DNA of 64,000 bases, from positions 35,819 to 99,818 of the forward strand of contig NZ_BMVY01000007.1 of the NCBI RefSeq assembly GCF_014650955.1, written 5' to 3'. Both the position numbers and the translations under genes were made by a program. Source of the DNA: Streptomyces tauricus. GTDB lineage: Bacteria > Actinomycetota > Actinomycetes > Streptomycetales > Streptomycetaceae. Under the pieces are notes generated by a model. That model saw only the letters and a list, made by a program, of their open reading frames with translations. It was not told the origin of the DNA and made no database searches. Shown piece by piece: positions 26,226 to 34,032 of the stretch. The stretch's first letter is position 1, and each line of letters opens with the position of its first letter.

Positions 26226-27712
26226 TCGTACTCCTCACGGACTCGGTGCTCTTCGCGGACCTCGTGCTCCTCGTGGACCTCGGGCTCCTCACGGACTTCG
26301 GGCTCCTCGCGGAACAGGCCGGGGAAGTAGTTGATGTCGGCGAGCAGGATCGCCGGGAGCGACGCCGCCGACGGGAGGGAGCCGCGGGGGCCCGCCAGCA
26401 GGTCGCGCTGGCGGCGCAGTGACTCCGCCGACAGCGGCAGGGCACCCGCGCGCAGGTACCGGATCGCCCCCTCGGGATCGCGGCGGGGCACGATCTGCGA
26501 CCTCGCGAAACGGCTGGCGCTGAACGGGATGTCGAGCGTGCCGTCGGCGAAGGCCTCGACGATCGCCTCGTGGAGCGCTTCGGCCGTGGCTCCGCGCCCC
26601 TCCAGCACCGGACCGACGATCTCGGCGACCTCCGCCAGAATCCAGCGGCGCTCCTCGCGGACCCGGTCCTGGTCCACCGAGAGGAAGTCCAGGAGCGGGG
26701 AGTTGGCCCGGTCGGCCAGCCGGACCCCTTCGATGTTCGCCTGGACGTCCGGGATGCCGGCCGCCTCCTGATGGGTCTTGGTGATGATCTTCGAGGCCCC
26801 GCCCAGCCGGGCCACCAGCGCGCCGTAGAGGATCAGGTCCTCGGCGTTGCGGCGGGCGCGGGGGAAGACCCCCATGAACTCGTGCAGCACGGGGTGGACC
26901 GCGACCTCCGGCGGCAGATAGCGCTCGGCGAGTACGGGGATGGCGGTGAGCGCGGCCACGTCCTGTGCCAGGTGGCCGCCCTGCGGGTACGCGACCGACA
27001 GGCAGCGCACTCCGGCCCGCGCGGCCAGTACCGCTTCGAGCACGCTGACCGCGAGGCTGATCGACGGCGGGACCAGGACGGCGGTGAGCGTGCCGAACAG
27101 TTCGCGGTCCACCACCAGTCCCAGCTCGGCCAGTTCGCCGCAGCGACGGTCCACGCGGTCCCAGGCCGCAAGCGACACCGGCAGGGGCACCTGCTTGGAG
27201 TAGGGCAGGTTGTAGGAGATGCCGCCGCCCTCGAACGAGGTGATCCCGCCAGCCACGGCCACGTCGAACAGCCGCTGCGGCTCCGGTGAGCCGTGCCGTA
27301 CCTCCAGTGGCGCGGCGACCGCCTCGTTGAGGTCCCGGGCCCGCCGCCAGCCGTGGGCCACCAGCGGGTAGCCGTTCAGCTCCTGCGGGCGGGCGTCCAG
27401 CAGCCGTTCCGCCTCAGCGAAGCGCCGCAGCCGGGTGTGCGAGTCGATGGTCAGGGTGAGCACGTCCGGTGCGGCCTCCGCTTCCAGGGAGCGCAACAGA
27501 GCCCGCATGCTGTCGTGTTCGGCCACCCCGCACCGGGGCTGGACCGCCACCCGGCCGCGGGCGCGGGCCGCCGCGAGGACCTGCGCCACACCGGGTTTGC
27601 CCAGGGCCGCGACGTAGGCGACGGACTCCCGCAGGGTCGGGAGGGCGGCACCGGAGCACCCGGCCGATGGTGGATCGGCCGATGGTGGGCCGGCCGATGG
27701 TGGGCCGGTCAT
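26222..27712 (-). CDS. glmE: Methylaspartate (glutamate) mutase, E subunit
   Basis: A 496-residue catalytic subunit of B12-dependent glutamate mutase, which rearranges L-glutamate to (2S,3S)-3-methylaspartate. Family stretches include [62 protein letters not shown] and [14 protein letters not shown]. The N-terminus carries three 5-residue PPSAG-type repeats. The C-terminal ~30 residues are Glu-rich repeats ([11 protein letters not shown]) that the family does not need. It overlaps the S-subunit gene and the ATP-grasp gene by 4 nt each. Confidence 0.92.
   Translation of the reverse strand: MTGPPSAGPPSADPPSAGCSGAALPTLRESVAYVAALGKPGVAQVLAAARARGRVAVQPRCGVAEHDSMRALLRSLEAEAAPDVLTLTIDSHTRLRRFAEAERLLDARPQELNGYPLVAHGWRRARDLNEAVAAPLEVRHGSPEPQRLFDVAVAGGITSFEGGGISYNLPYSKQVPLPVSLAAWDRVDRRCGELAELGLVVDRELFGTLTAVLVPPSISLAVSVLEAVLAARAGVRCLSVAYPQGGHLAQDVAALTAIPVLAERYLPPEVAVHPVLHEFMGVFPRARRNAEDLILYGALVARLGGASKIITKTHQEAAGIPDVQANIEGVRLADRANSPLLDFLSVDQDRVREERRWILAEVAEIVGPVLEGRGATAEALHEAIVEAFADGTLDIPFSASRFARSQIVPRRDPEGAIRYLRAGALPLSAESLRRQRDLLAGPRGSLPSAASLPAILLADINYFPGLFREEPEVREEPEVHEEHEVREEHRVREEYE
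27661..27705. repeat. Three in-frame 15-bp tandem repeats at the start of glmE
   Basis: Units of CGGCCGATGGTGGGC (one variant ends GGAT) encode a [10 protein letters not shown] repeat directly after the first residues of GlmE. Confidence 0.85.
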
Positions 27713-28215
27713 GAGACGCGGGCGGGTCCGGACCACGCGGCCCCCGCGCCGACGGCGGTGCCGTCCTCGGTGAAGCGGCCGTCGGCGAACTGGCTCTCTG
27801 CGGTGCGCAGTTCGGCCAGCACCGTGGGGAGGGTGGCCGGGTCGTGGACGATCCGGTCCACCCCCAGGGCGTACAGCCGCCGGTCCGACGCGAGGCTCCT
27901 GCCGCATCCCACGGAGAGGTTCCCGCCGACCACCACCGGGCAGTGGACGCGCCCGGCCCTCTTCGCCTCCCGCAGACCCCGCAGATCCTCGTGGATGTGC
28001 CCGTTCAGGCTGCCCACCAGGACCGCCTCCGCCTCCGGACGCCGTACGCAGGCCCGGGCGAACTCCTCGACGGGCGTGCAGGCCCCGAGGTTCTCCACCT
28101 CGAAGCCCTCGTCCCGCAGGAAGCGGGCGATGAGCTGGTTGGCCACGACATGGCAGTCGCTCGCGGCCACCCCGAGGATGACCAGCCTCCGGGGCGGCGG
28201 TGTCGTCCACGGCAT
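27709..28215 (-). CDS. glmS: Methylaspartate (glutamate) mutase, S subunit (B12-binding)
   Basis: A 168-residue cobalamin-binding subunit partnering the E subunit. The core is [18 protein letters not shown], then [18 protein letters not shown] and [10 protein letters not shown]. The Asp and His of the base-off DxHxxG motif are present, but the usual Gly is Ala (DCHVVA). The tail of about 30 residues past the core is longer than usual. The gene lies 3 bp after the unknown 175-aa gene and overlaps glmE by 4 nt. Activity would require adenosylcobalamin. Confidence 0.9.
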   Translation of the reverse strand: MPWTTPPPRRLVILGVAASDCHVVANQLIARFLRDEGFEVENLGACTPVEEFARACVRRPEAEAVLVGSLNGHIHEDLRGLREAKRAGRVHCPVVVGGNLSVGCGRSLASDRRLYALGVDRIVHDPATLPTVLAELRTAESQFADGRFTEDGTAVGAGAAWSGPARVS

Positions 28216-28218
28216 CGG

Positions 28219-28746
28219 CTACACCAGCTCCCCGGTGCACGCGTCGTCCAGGTACGCCTGTTTCGCTGCGGTGTCACGGGCCGAGCGCAGATAGCGCGAC
28301 CAGCCCCGCCGCTCGTGCGAGGTGGCGTCCAGCTCGACCACGTTCTGGGTGGGGCGCAGCAGTCCCGGCTTGGGCGGGTACGGCTGGAAGCCTTCGTCGT
28401 CCTTGTAGAACAGGCCCTGCCACATCTCGTCGCGGTCCCGCCACACACAGACGAGCATGTAGTACTTGCCCCCGTCGAGATGCAGCAGTACGAACCCCAA
28501 CTCCCCCCGGAACTCCAGCTCCTTGGCCGCCGCCCGCTCGGTCAGGAACGCGCGGGCCTCGTCCGTGACGTGCGGGGCCGCCTGGTCGTCGGCGCGGCGG
28601 ATGTCGTACCACTTCAGACAGGCCCCCGGGACGACCAACGGCGGCCCGGGGAAGATCGCTTTGGGGGTGTGCGTCCAGGCCGCGGGGTACTCGGACAGAG
28701 CGGAGAGATCGGGGACGGTCGTGTGCGTCTCGTTCGTCCTGGTCAT
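28219..28746 (-). CDS. Hypothetical protein in the BGC (175 aa)
   Basis: A soluble 175-residue protein rich in Trp and Tyr: [55 protein letters not shown] and [17 protein letters not shown]. There is no signal peptide, membrane segment or nucleotide motif that I recognise. GAAAGG precedes ATG 28746. It lies between an ATP-grasp gene (37-bp gap) and glmS (3-bp gap), so it is clearly co-transcribed with the mutase. I do not assign a function. Confidence 0.75.
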   Translation of the reverse strand: MTRTNETHTTVPDLSALSEYPAAWTHTPKAIFPGPPLVVPGACLKWYDIRRADDQAAPHVTDEARAFLTERAAAKELEFRGELGFVLLHLDGGKYYMLVCVWRDRDEMWQGLFYKDDEGFQPYPPKPGLLRPTQNVVELDATSHERRGWSRYLRSARDTAAKQAYLDDACTGELV

Positions 28747-28783
28747 CAGGATGCGTACCTTTCGCCGAGTGGGGTGGTGGTCG

Positions 28784-30085
28784 TTACCGCCGGGGGTCGC
28801 CGTACAGGTCGCCGTGTTCCAGCGCGCGCAGCCGCTGGTGGTCCGCCGCCACCCGGGCCGGGTCTGCGGAGCCCAGGTAGACGTAGCCGGGGGACGAGGC
28901 GAGGTCCCTCGTGCGCGGCAGCACGGTGCCCTCCGGCATGGTCAGCGCCATGTCGACGAACGTGCTCAGAGCGCGTACCGGCGCGAACCGTTCGGTGGAC
29001 AGCGGGCCGCCGTCCCGGGGGGCGCGGAGGGTGACGTACCGCAGATGGGCGCGCGGGTGATAGCGCGGCAACCGCCCCCGCGCGGCCTCCTCGGGATGGG
29101 CGACGGCGCGCGCCAGACACGCCAGTTGGTCGGTGCCGAGGAAGCGGGACACCACGGACGGCGTGTGCGAACCGCCGTGGCGGGCCGCGCACTCCACCAG
29201 GACGGGCCCCCGCCCGGTCCTGATCACCTCGGTGTGAGCGGCTCCGTTACGGATCTCCAGCGCGTCGAGCACCCGCAGCGTGTACGCCGTCAGCACACCG
29301 ACCACCGGGTCGTCCGGGGGCACTGGCTCCTCGTGGTCGTACATCGGACGGTCGTCGACCGGCCGTTTGTGATAGCGCCACACCTCGACCACGTGGTGTA
29401 CTCCGCCGCTGCTGACGGTGTTGACGAAGTACTCCTCGCCCGCGAGGTGTTCCTGGACGAGCACGGCGTGGTTGCGGCGGCCGTACCGGTCGCGGCCGGC
29501 CGTGATGGCGGCCACCCCGGCCCGCAGCTCCGCCTCCGAACGGCAGAACAGGACGTTGTCCGTACCGGCGCTGGCCAGTGGCTTGAGCACGACCGGCCAC
29601 CGGCCGTGCCCTTGTGCCCACGCGGCCACCTCGTCGGCGCTGTCGGTGGCGAGGCAGGCCGCCGTGGCCAGTCCGTACTCCCGCACCGCGCAGGCCATCT
29701 CGTGCTTGTTCCGCCGGGCCGACGGCCGCCGCATGCCGTGCCCCGGCGTGCGGAGTTCGGCGGACAGCGCGTCGGCCAGCAGTACGCCCGACTCGGCCCC
29801 GGCGACGACGAAGTCCACCCCGCAGCGGCGCAGCGCGTCGGCGGTGGCGGTCAGGTCACCGCGGTGCGTGACCTCCGAGGACGGGCCGGAACACCCCGAC
29901 CGGTCCGGCCGGGGTGACAGGTGCGGGTTCGGGGCGTCCGACCGTACCCGCACGCTCCGTACGCCCTCGCGGGCCAGCGCGGCGGGCAGAAAGGCGCCCA
30001 TGCCGTCGGCGTCCACCACGGCGACCCGGGTGGCCGGGCCCGTGGCGCGGGCGGCGGCGTACGCGGGGGACGACTGTGCGCTCAT
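28784..30085 (-). CDS. ATP-grasp ligase (BGC), second
   Basis: A 433-residue ATP-grasp enzyme with little similarity to the other one in this arm outside the fold. It has an N-terminal Rossmann-like domain (VAVVDADGMGAFLPAALA), ATP-binding WPVVLKPLASAGTDNVLF, LVQEHLAGEEYFVNTVSS and the metal site VECAARHGGSHTP (relatives have EINxR; here ECAAR). The shape recalls carnosine-synthase-like and amino-acid-ligase families. ATG 30085 overlaps the TrpB-like gene's stop by 4 nt. It probably forms an amide bond; substrates are unknown. Confidence 0.85.
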   Translation of the reverse strand: MSAQSSPAYAAARATGPATRVAVVDADGMGAFLPAALAREGVRSVRVRSDAPNPHLSPRPDRSGCSGPSSEVTHRGDLTATADALRRCGVDFVVAGAESGVLLADALSAELRTPGHGMRRPSARRNKHEMACAVREYGLATAACLATDSADEVAAWAQGHGRWPVVLKPLASAGTDNVLFCRSEAELRAGVAAITAGRDRYGRRNHAVLVQEHLAGEEYFVNTVSSGGVHHVVEVWRYHKRPVDDRPMYDHEEPVPPDDPVVGVLTAYTLRVLDALEIRNGAAHTEVIRTGRGPVLVECAARHGGSHTPSVVSRFLGTDQLACLARAVAHPEEAARGRLPRYHPRAHLRYVTLRAPRDGGPLSTERFAPVRALSTFVDMALTMPEGTVLPRTRDLASSPGYVYLGSADPARVAADHQRLRALEHGDLYGDPRR

Positions 30086-31449
30086 GCCGCGCCCACCCCC
30101 GGGATGCCGGCGGCGGCCGTCGCCAGCCCGTGGCTGTCGGCCTCGCCGTCGGTCAGCTCACCCGCGGCGTACTTCTGATAGGCCGCCAGGTCGAAGTGCC
30201 CGTGCCCGGACAGGCCGAACAGGATGGCCCGGGACCGCCCCTCCTCACGGCAGCGCAGCGCCTCGTCGATGGCGACCCGAAGGGCATGGGTGGACTCCGG
30301 GGCAGGCAGGATGCCCTCGGTACGGGCGAACCGGACACCCGCTTCCAGGCAGCCGACCTGCCCCACGGCCGTCGCCTCGATCAACCCGTCCTCGACGGCC
30401 CGGCTGACCGCGGGGCCGATGCCGTGGGCCCGCAGCCCTCCGGCGTGCACCGGCGGCGGGACGAAGCCGTGGCCGAGGGTGTGCATCCTGAACAGCGGAC
30501 CCAGCCCGGCCGAGTCGGCGTAGTCGTAGGCGATCGTGCCCCTGGTCAGGGTGGGGCAGGCGGCCGGTTCCACGGCGATGATCCGTACGGGCCTGCCGCC
30601 CCGCAGCCGGGCACCGAGGAACGGGAAGGCCAGCCCGGCCAGGTTGCTGCCGCCGCCCGCACAGCCGATGACGACATCGGGGTGGTCCTCGGCCAGTTCC
30701 ATCTGCCGCACGGCCTCCTGGCCGATCACGGTCTGGTGCAGCAGCACATGGTTGGCGGCGCTGCCGAGCACGTACCCCAGTGACCGGTCCTCGGCCGCCG
30801 TCTCCAGCGCCTCGGAGGTGGCGATACCGAGGCTGCCGGGGTTGTCCGGGTCGTCGGCGAGGATCTTCCGGCCGACCGCCGTGCGCGTGCTGGGGCTCGC
30901 CACGCACTCGGTGCCGTAGGTCTCCATCAGTGCCCGGCGGTAGGGCTTCTGCCGGTAACTCACCTTGACCATGAAGACCTTGGCGGTCATCCCGAAGAAC
31001 GCCGCGCCCAGGGCCGCCGCGCTGCCCCACTGGCCCGCGCCGGTCTCGGTGACCAGCCCGGTCCGGCCCGCCAGCTTGTTGTAGTACGCCTGCGGGATAC
31101 CGGTGTTGGGCTTGTGGCTGCCGGTCGGGGCGCCGCCCTCGTACTTGTAGTAGATACGGGCCGGGGTGTCCAAGGCGCGCTCCAGCCGGTGCGCCCGGAA
31201 CAGGGGGGAGGGGCGCCACAAGGTGTAGGCGCGGCGCACCTCCTGCGGTATCTCGATCTCCCGGGCGGTGCTGGTCTCCTGGTCGATCAGCGGCTCGGGC
31301 ATGGTGGCCGCCATCTCCGCGCGGGTCAGCGGCTCCCGGGTAGCGGGGTTGAGAGCGGCGTGGAGCGGGCCTCCCGGGAGGTCGGCCGCGAGGTTGTACC
31401 AGTGGGTCGGTGTGTCTTCCTCACCCAGCAGGAACTTCGTCTTTCGCAT
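30082..31449 (-). CDS. TrpB2-like PLP-dependent enzyme (tryptophan synthase beta homologue)
   Basis: A 455-residue fold-type II PLP enzyme of the TrpB2 branch. The PLP lysine lies in GGAPTGSHKPNTGIPQAYYN, the carboxylate loop is VTETGAGQWGSA, and the phosphate cup is GCAGGGSNLAGL. The N-terminal WYNLAADLP and the ending RSRAILFGLSGHGHFDLAAY are TrpB2 features. In a cluster with no TrpA it may catalyse beta-replacement with a nucleophile other than indole, or another PLP reaction. GGAGG precedes the ATG. It lies 1 bp after the transglutaminase-like gene. Confidence 0.9.
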   Translation of the reverse strand: MRKTKFLLGEEDTPTHWYNLAADLPGGPLHAALNPATREPLTRAEMAATMPEPLIDQETSTAREIEIPQEVRRAYTLWRPSPLFRAHRLERALDTPARIYYKYEGGAPTGSHKPNTGIPQAYYNKLAGRTGLVTETGAGQWGSAAALGAAFFGMTAKVFMVKVSYRQKPYRRALMETYGTECVASPSTRTAVGRKILADDPDNPGSLGIATSEALETAAEDRSLGYVLGSAANHVLLHQTVIGQEAVRQMELAEDHPDVVIGCAGGGSNLAGLAFPFLGARLRGGRPVRIIAVEPAACPTLTRGTIAYDYADSAGLGPLFRMHTLGHGFVPPPVHAGGLRAHGIGPAVSRAVEDGLIEATAVGQVGCLEAGVRFARTEGILPAPESTHALRVAIDEALRCREEGRSRAILFGLSGHGHFDLAAYQKYAAGELTDGEADSHGLATAAAGIPGVGAA

Positions 31450-31450
31450 G

Positions 31451-32155
31451 TCAGGGTCCCTCCACCGGGGTCGTCCCGGTCACCTCGGCGGCCTCGGACA
31501 CGAGCGAGCCCGCGGTCGTGGTGTGCGAGCCCGCGAACAGCAGGGGGTGCGCCTCCCGGATGCCGCCGACGACCTCCGCGTACGGGAAGTCGTCGAACTC
31601 GCCCCGCATGGCCAGGAACTCCATGTGGCGCCTGCCCTGCTCGTCGTAGGGGTGGTAGTAGCTGTCCGTCCGCCCGTCGAAGTCGAGCGGCTTGATGCCG
31701 TAGAGCGTGCACAGCAGTGCGTTGAACACCGGAGTCGCCCTGACCCAGGCGCCGTTCAGCCGTACGGAGGTCAGGCTGTGGAAGCGGAAGACGTCACCGC
31801 CCATCAGCGTGCGCAGCCGCGGCGAGGCGAGATGGTTGCGCACGTCCGCGTAGACGAGCCGGCTCTCGATCCCCACAACGCGCACCGCGGCGGCGTACAC
31901 GATGGACTTGTGGACGCAGAACCCGGCGCCGCGTTCGATGACGCTGCTGGCCCTGAGGCCGTCGGCGGACAGGTCGCAGTCGTACACGTCGTAGCGGATG
32001 CCGTCGCGCACGGCGTAGTAGAGGGCCACCGCGGCGTCCACCGGGTTGCCGGGGTCCGTCGTGCGCAGGGCCTCGCCGACGAACTCCCGTACCACCGGCG
32101 ACCGGTGGTCCAGGAACCGCGTGGGCCGCAGCCCCGTGCCGGTCTCGGTCGTCAT
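31451..32155 (-). CDS. Transglutaminase-like protein
   Basis: A 234-residue protein of the transglutaminase/protease superfamily. The Cys nucleophile is in ERGAGFCVHKSIVYAA, the His in GDVFRFHSLTSVRL, and the third-residue segment is AWVRATPVFN, where classic enzymes have Asp-Pro. The ATPxFN form recurs in a bacterial subfamily, so this is not an obvious defect. Related enzymes can join or cleave amides on carrier proteins (for example AdmF in andrimid synthesis). With no thioesterase in the cluster it is a candidate for amide formation or release (inference). ATG overlaps the acyl-CoA dehydrogenase stop by 4 nt. Confidence 0.82.
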   Translation of the reverse strand: MTTETGTGLRPTRFLDHRSPVVREFVGEALRTTDPGNPVDAAVALYYAVRDGIRYDVYDCDLSADGLRASSVIERGAGFCVHKSIVYAAAVRVVGIESRLVYADVRNHLASPRLRTLMGGDVFRFHSLTSVRLNGAWVRATPVFNALLCTLYGIKPLDFDGRTDSYYHPYDEQGRRHMEFLAMRGEFDDFPYAEVVGGIREAHPLLFAGSHTTTAGSLVSEAAEVTGTTPVEGP

Positions 32156-33333
32156 GTCGTCTGCTCCTTCACGTCCCGGGCGTCGGCCGCCCGGGACAGT
32201 CCGAGGAAGGCCGCCAGCCGCTCGCGCTGGATCTCGGAGGTGCCCGAGTAGATCGTTCCGGCGATCGCGTTGCGCAGATCCCCTTCGAGGCCGTACTCCG
32301 CGGTGTAGCCGTGTCCCCCGAAGATCTGTACGGCGGCCAGGGCGGAGGAGACGTTGGCCTCGCTCACCACCAGCTTGGCGATGGCGAGATCGGTGGCGAC
32401 GCTCTCCCGCGCGGTGAACTTGTCCGCCGTGTCGTAGAGCCACTTCCTGGACGTCTCCAGGCCTATCTGCATGTCGACGATGCGGTGCGAGACCGCCTGG
32501 TTGGCGCCGATGTGCCGGCCGAACTGGGTACGGCCGCGGGCGTGTTCGACGCAGCGCTCCAGCCGGTGCTGCATCTCGCCGAGGATCCCGGCGAAGCCGC
32601 ACAGGATCTCCCACTTCATGACCTCGTCGAGGACCAGGAACCCGGATCCGACCGTGCCCAGCACCTGCGAGCGGGGTATCCGCACGTCCGTCAGGAAGAG
32701 CTCGGACAGCGGTGACGTCCGCAGACCCATCTTCGCCAGGGGGCGGCCCCGCGCCACCCCCGGCGTGTCCGTCGGGACCAGGAACGCCGTGATGCCGTCG
32801 AGGCGTCCGGGAGCACCGGTACGCGCGTACACCACCACGAGGTCGGCGATCGGACCGTTGGTCACGAAGGCCTTGCCGCCGTCGAGTACGAACTCCTCGC
32901 CCTCCCGCCTGGCGGTGGTGCGCATCGCGAGCACGTCCGAGCCGCCGTCCGGCTCGGTGATCGCGTGCGCTCCGATCACGTCGCCCGCGCACACCCTCGG
33001 CAGATACCGGGCCTTCAGCTCCTTCGAACCGAACCGCTGCAGGGGGACGCCGGTGCTCACGATGTGCGTGCACGCGGAGAAGACGAGCCCGGCGTCGGGA
33101 CAGCGGTACCCCAGGCCCTCGAAGACGTACATCATGGTCGGCAGGTCGAGGCCCGAGCCGCCCCAGGCGCTGTCGAACGGGGTCCCGAAGAGCCCGATGT
33201 CGCGCAGGTGTCTCCAGCCGTCCCACGCGAACTCGCCGCGGGCGTCCCGCGCCGTGTGTCCGGCGCCCACGTCCGCGCCGATGGCCTCCGCGGTGGTCCG
33301 CAGCGCCCTCTGCTCGTCTGTCCAGTGCCTCAT
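32152..33333 (-). CDS. Acyl-CoA (acyl-ACP) dehydrogenase
   Basis: A 393-residue FAD enzyme that introduces an alpha,beta double bond into an acyl thioester. It has FAD-binding AHAITEPDGGSDV, the middle domain GGKAFVTNGPIADLVVVYA, and the C-terminal QIFGGHGYTAEYGLE with the base Glu in the following EGDLRNAIAGTIYSGTSEIQ region. Its neighbour is an ACP gene, so the substrate is more likely carrier-bound than a free CoA ester, as in natural-product acyl-ACP dehydrogenases. GGAG precedes ATG 33333. A second acyl-CoA dehydrogenase ends the rightward arm. Confidence 0.9.
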   Translation of the reverse strand: MRHWTDEQRALRTTAEAIGADVGAGHTARDARGEFAWDGWRHLRDIGLFGTPFDSAWGGSGLDLPTMMYVFEGLGYRCPDAGLVFSACTHIVSTGVPLQRFGSKELKARYLPRVCAGDVIGAHAITEPDGGSDVLAMRTTARREGEEFVLDGGKAFVTNGPIADLVVVYARTGAPGRLDGITAFLVPTDTPGVARGRPLAKMGLRTSPLSELFLTDVRIPRSQVLGTVGSGFLVLDEVMKWEILCGFAGILGEMQHRLERCVEHARGRTQFGRHIGANQAVSHRIVDMQIGLETSRKWLYDTADKFTARESVATDLAIAKLVVSEANVSSALAAVQIFGGHGYTAEYGLEGDLRNAIAGTIYSGTSEIQRERLAAFLGLSRAADARDVKEQTT

Positions 33334-33354
33334 GGTGACTCCGTCGGTGACCCG

Positions 33355-33732
33355 TCAGTAGTGCGAGAACTCGTCCTGGTCGAGGTTGTGCCGCTCGCCG
33401 CCCTGCAGGGGCGGGTTGAAGACGCTGATCAGCTCCAGGTCGGCGTCCGGCGCGGCGATCAGGAAGTGCGCGTCATGCTGGTCCAGGGCGTACAGGACGC
33501 CCGGGCGCAGCTCGTGGGTGGCGCTGCCGTCGGGCAGGGAGATCCATCCCCGGCCGGTGATGCAGTAGCAGGCCTCCAGATGCCTGCGGTACTCAAGGCG
33601 TGACTTCGTGCCCGCACGTACCACGGTGTGACAGAAGGAGAAGCCCATCCGGTCGGCCTGCAGCAGCAGGCGGTGGCTCAGGCCGTTGCCCCACTCGACG
33701 ACCAGAGCCTCTTCCTTCGTACGTATCAGCAT
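33355..33732 (-). CDS. Ectoine synthase-like cyclase (EctC homologue)
   Basis: A 125-residue cupin similar along its whole length to EctC, which closes N-gamma-acetyl-diaminobutyrate to ectoine. Typical stretches are ADRMGFSFCHTVVRAGT, HLEACYCITGRG, LYALDQHDAHFL and VFNPPLQGGERH. Glu53, Tyr81 and His89 match the iron ligands of characterised EctC (Glu57, Tyr85, His93). No ectA or ectB is adjacent, so this is not an osmolyte operon. AGGGGAA precedes the ATG. Cyclisation of an acylated diamino acid, giving a tetrahydropyrimidine, is the likely chemistry; the substrate is unknown. Confidence 0.88.
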   Translation of the reverse strand: MLIRTKEEALVVEWGNGLSHRLLLQADRMGFSFCHTVVRAGTKSRLEYRRHLEACYCITGRGWISLPDGSATHELRPGVLYALDQHDAHFLIAAPDADLELISVFNPPLQGGERHNLDQDEFSHY

Positions 33733-33741
33733 GTCGTTCCC

Positions 33742-34032
33742 CTAGTGCGTCTTTCCGCCGGTGGTGCCGGTCGTGTAGGTGGCGCCGGTGGGCGTGTTCG
33801 TCTCGATGAAGTCCTGGATGGCCGCCACCGACCGGAAGGACTGGAGCGACAGGTCCAGGTCCTCGATCGGGAGGCGGTAGCGCTCCCGCAGCCAGCCGAT
33901 GAGCTCCAGCAGCTGGAGACTGTTCAGCACCCCCGTGTCGAACAGGTCCAGCGACGGCTCCAGGTCGGCGGCGGAGGTGTCGGGCAGGTAGGTGGCGACG
34001 ATGTGCCGCGTGATCTCGTGCCGCAGGCTCAT
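33742..34032 (-). CDS. Acyl/peptidyl carrier protein
   Basis: A 96-residue carrier protein. The phosphopantetheine serine is in DTGVLNSLQLLELIGWL, where Asn replaces the usual Asp before Ser. The preceding helix (SLRHEITRHIVATYL) and the following FRSVAAIQDFIETN fit the four-helix fold. It is translationally coupled to the upstream adenylation gene (4-nt overlap), which presumably loads it. The C-terminal 20 residues are Thr/Gly-rich and probably disordered. Confidence 0.88.
   Translation of the reverse strand: MSLRHEITRHIVATYLPDTSAADLEPSLDLFDTGVLNSLQLLELIGWLRERYRLPIEDLDLSLQSFRSVAAIQDFIETNTPTGATYTTGTTGGKTH

Noticed and set aside
31451..32155. Loss of the catalytic Asp in the transglutaminase-like protein as evidence of inactivity
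   Set aside because: The ATPxFN form at this place is typical of a bacterial subfamily, so it is not a sign of decay.
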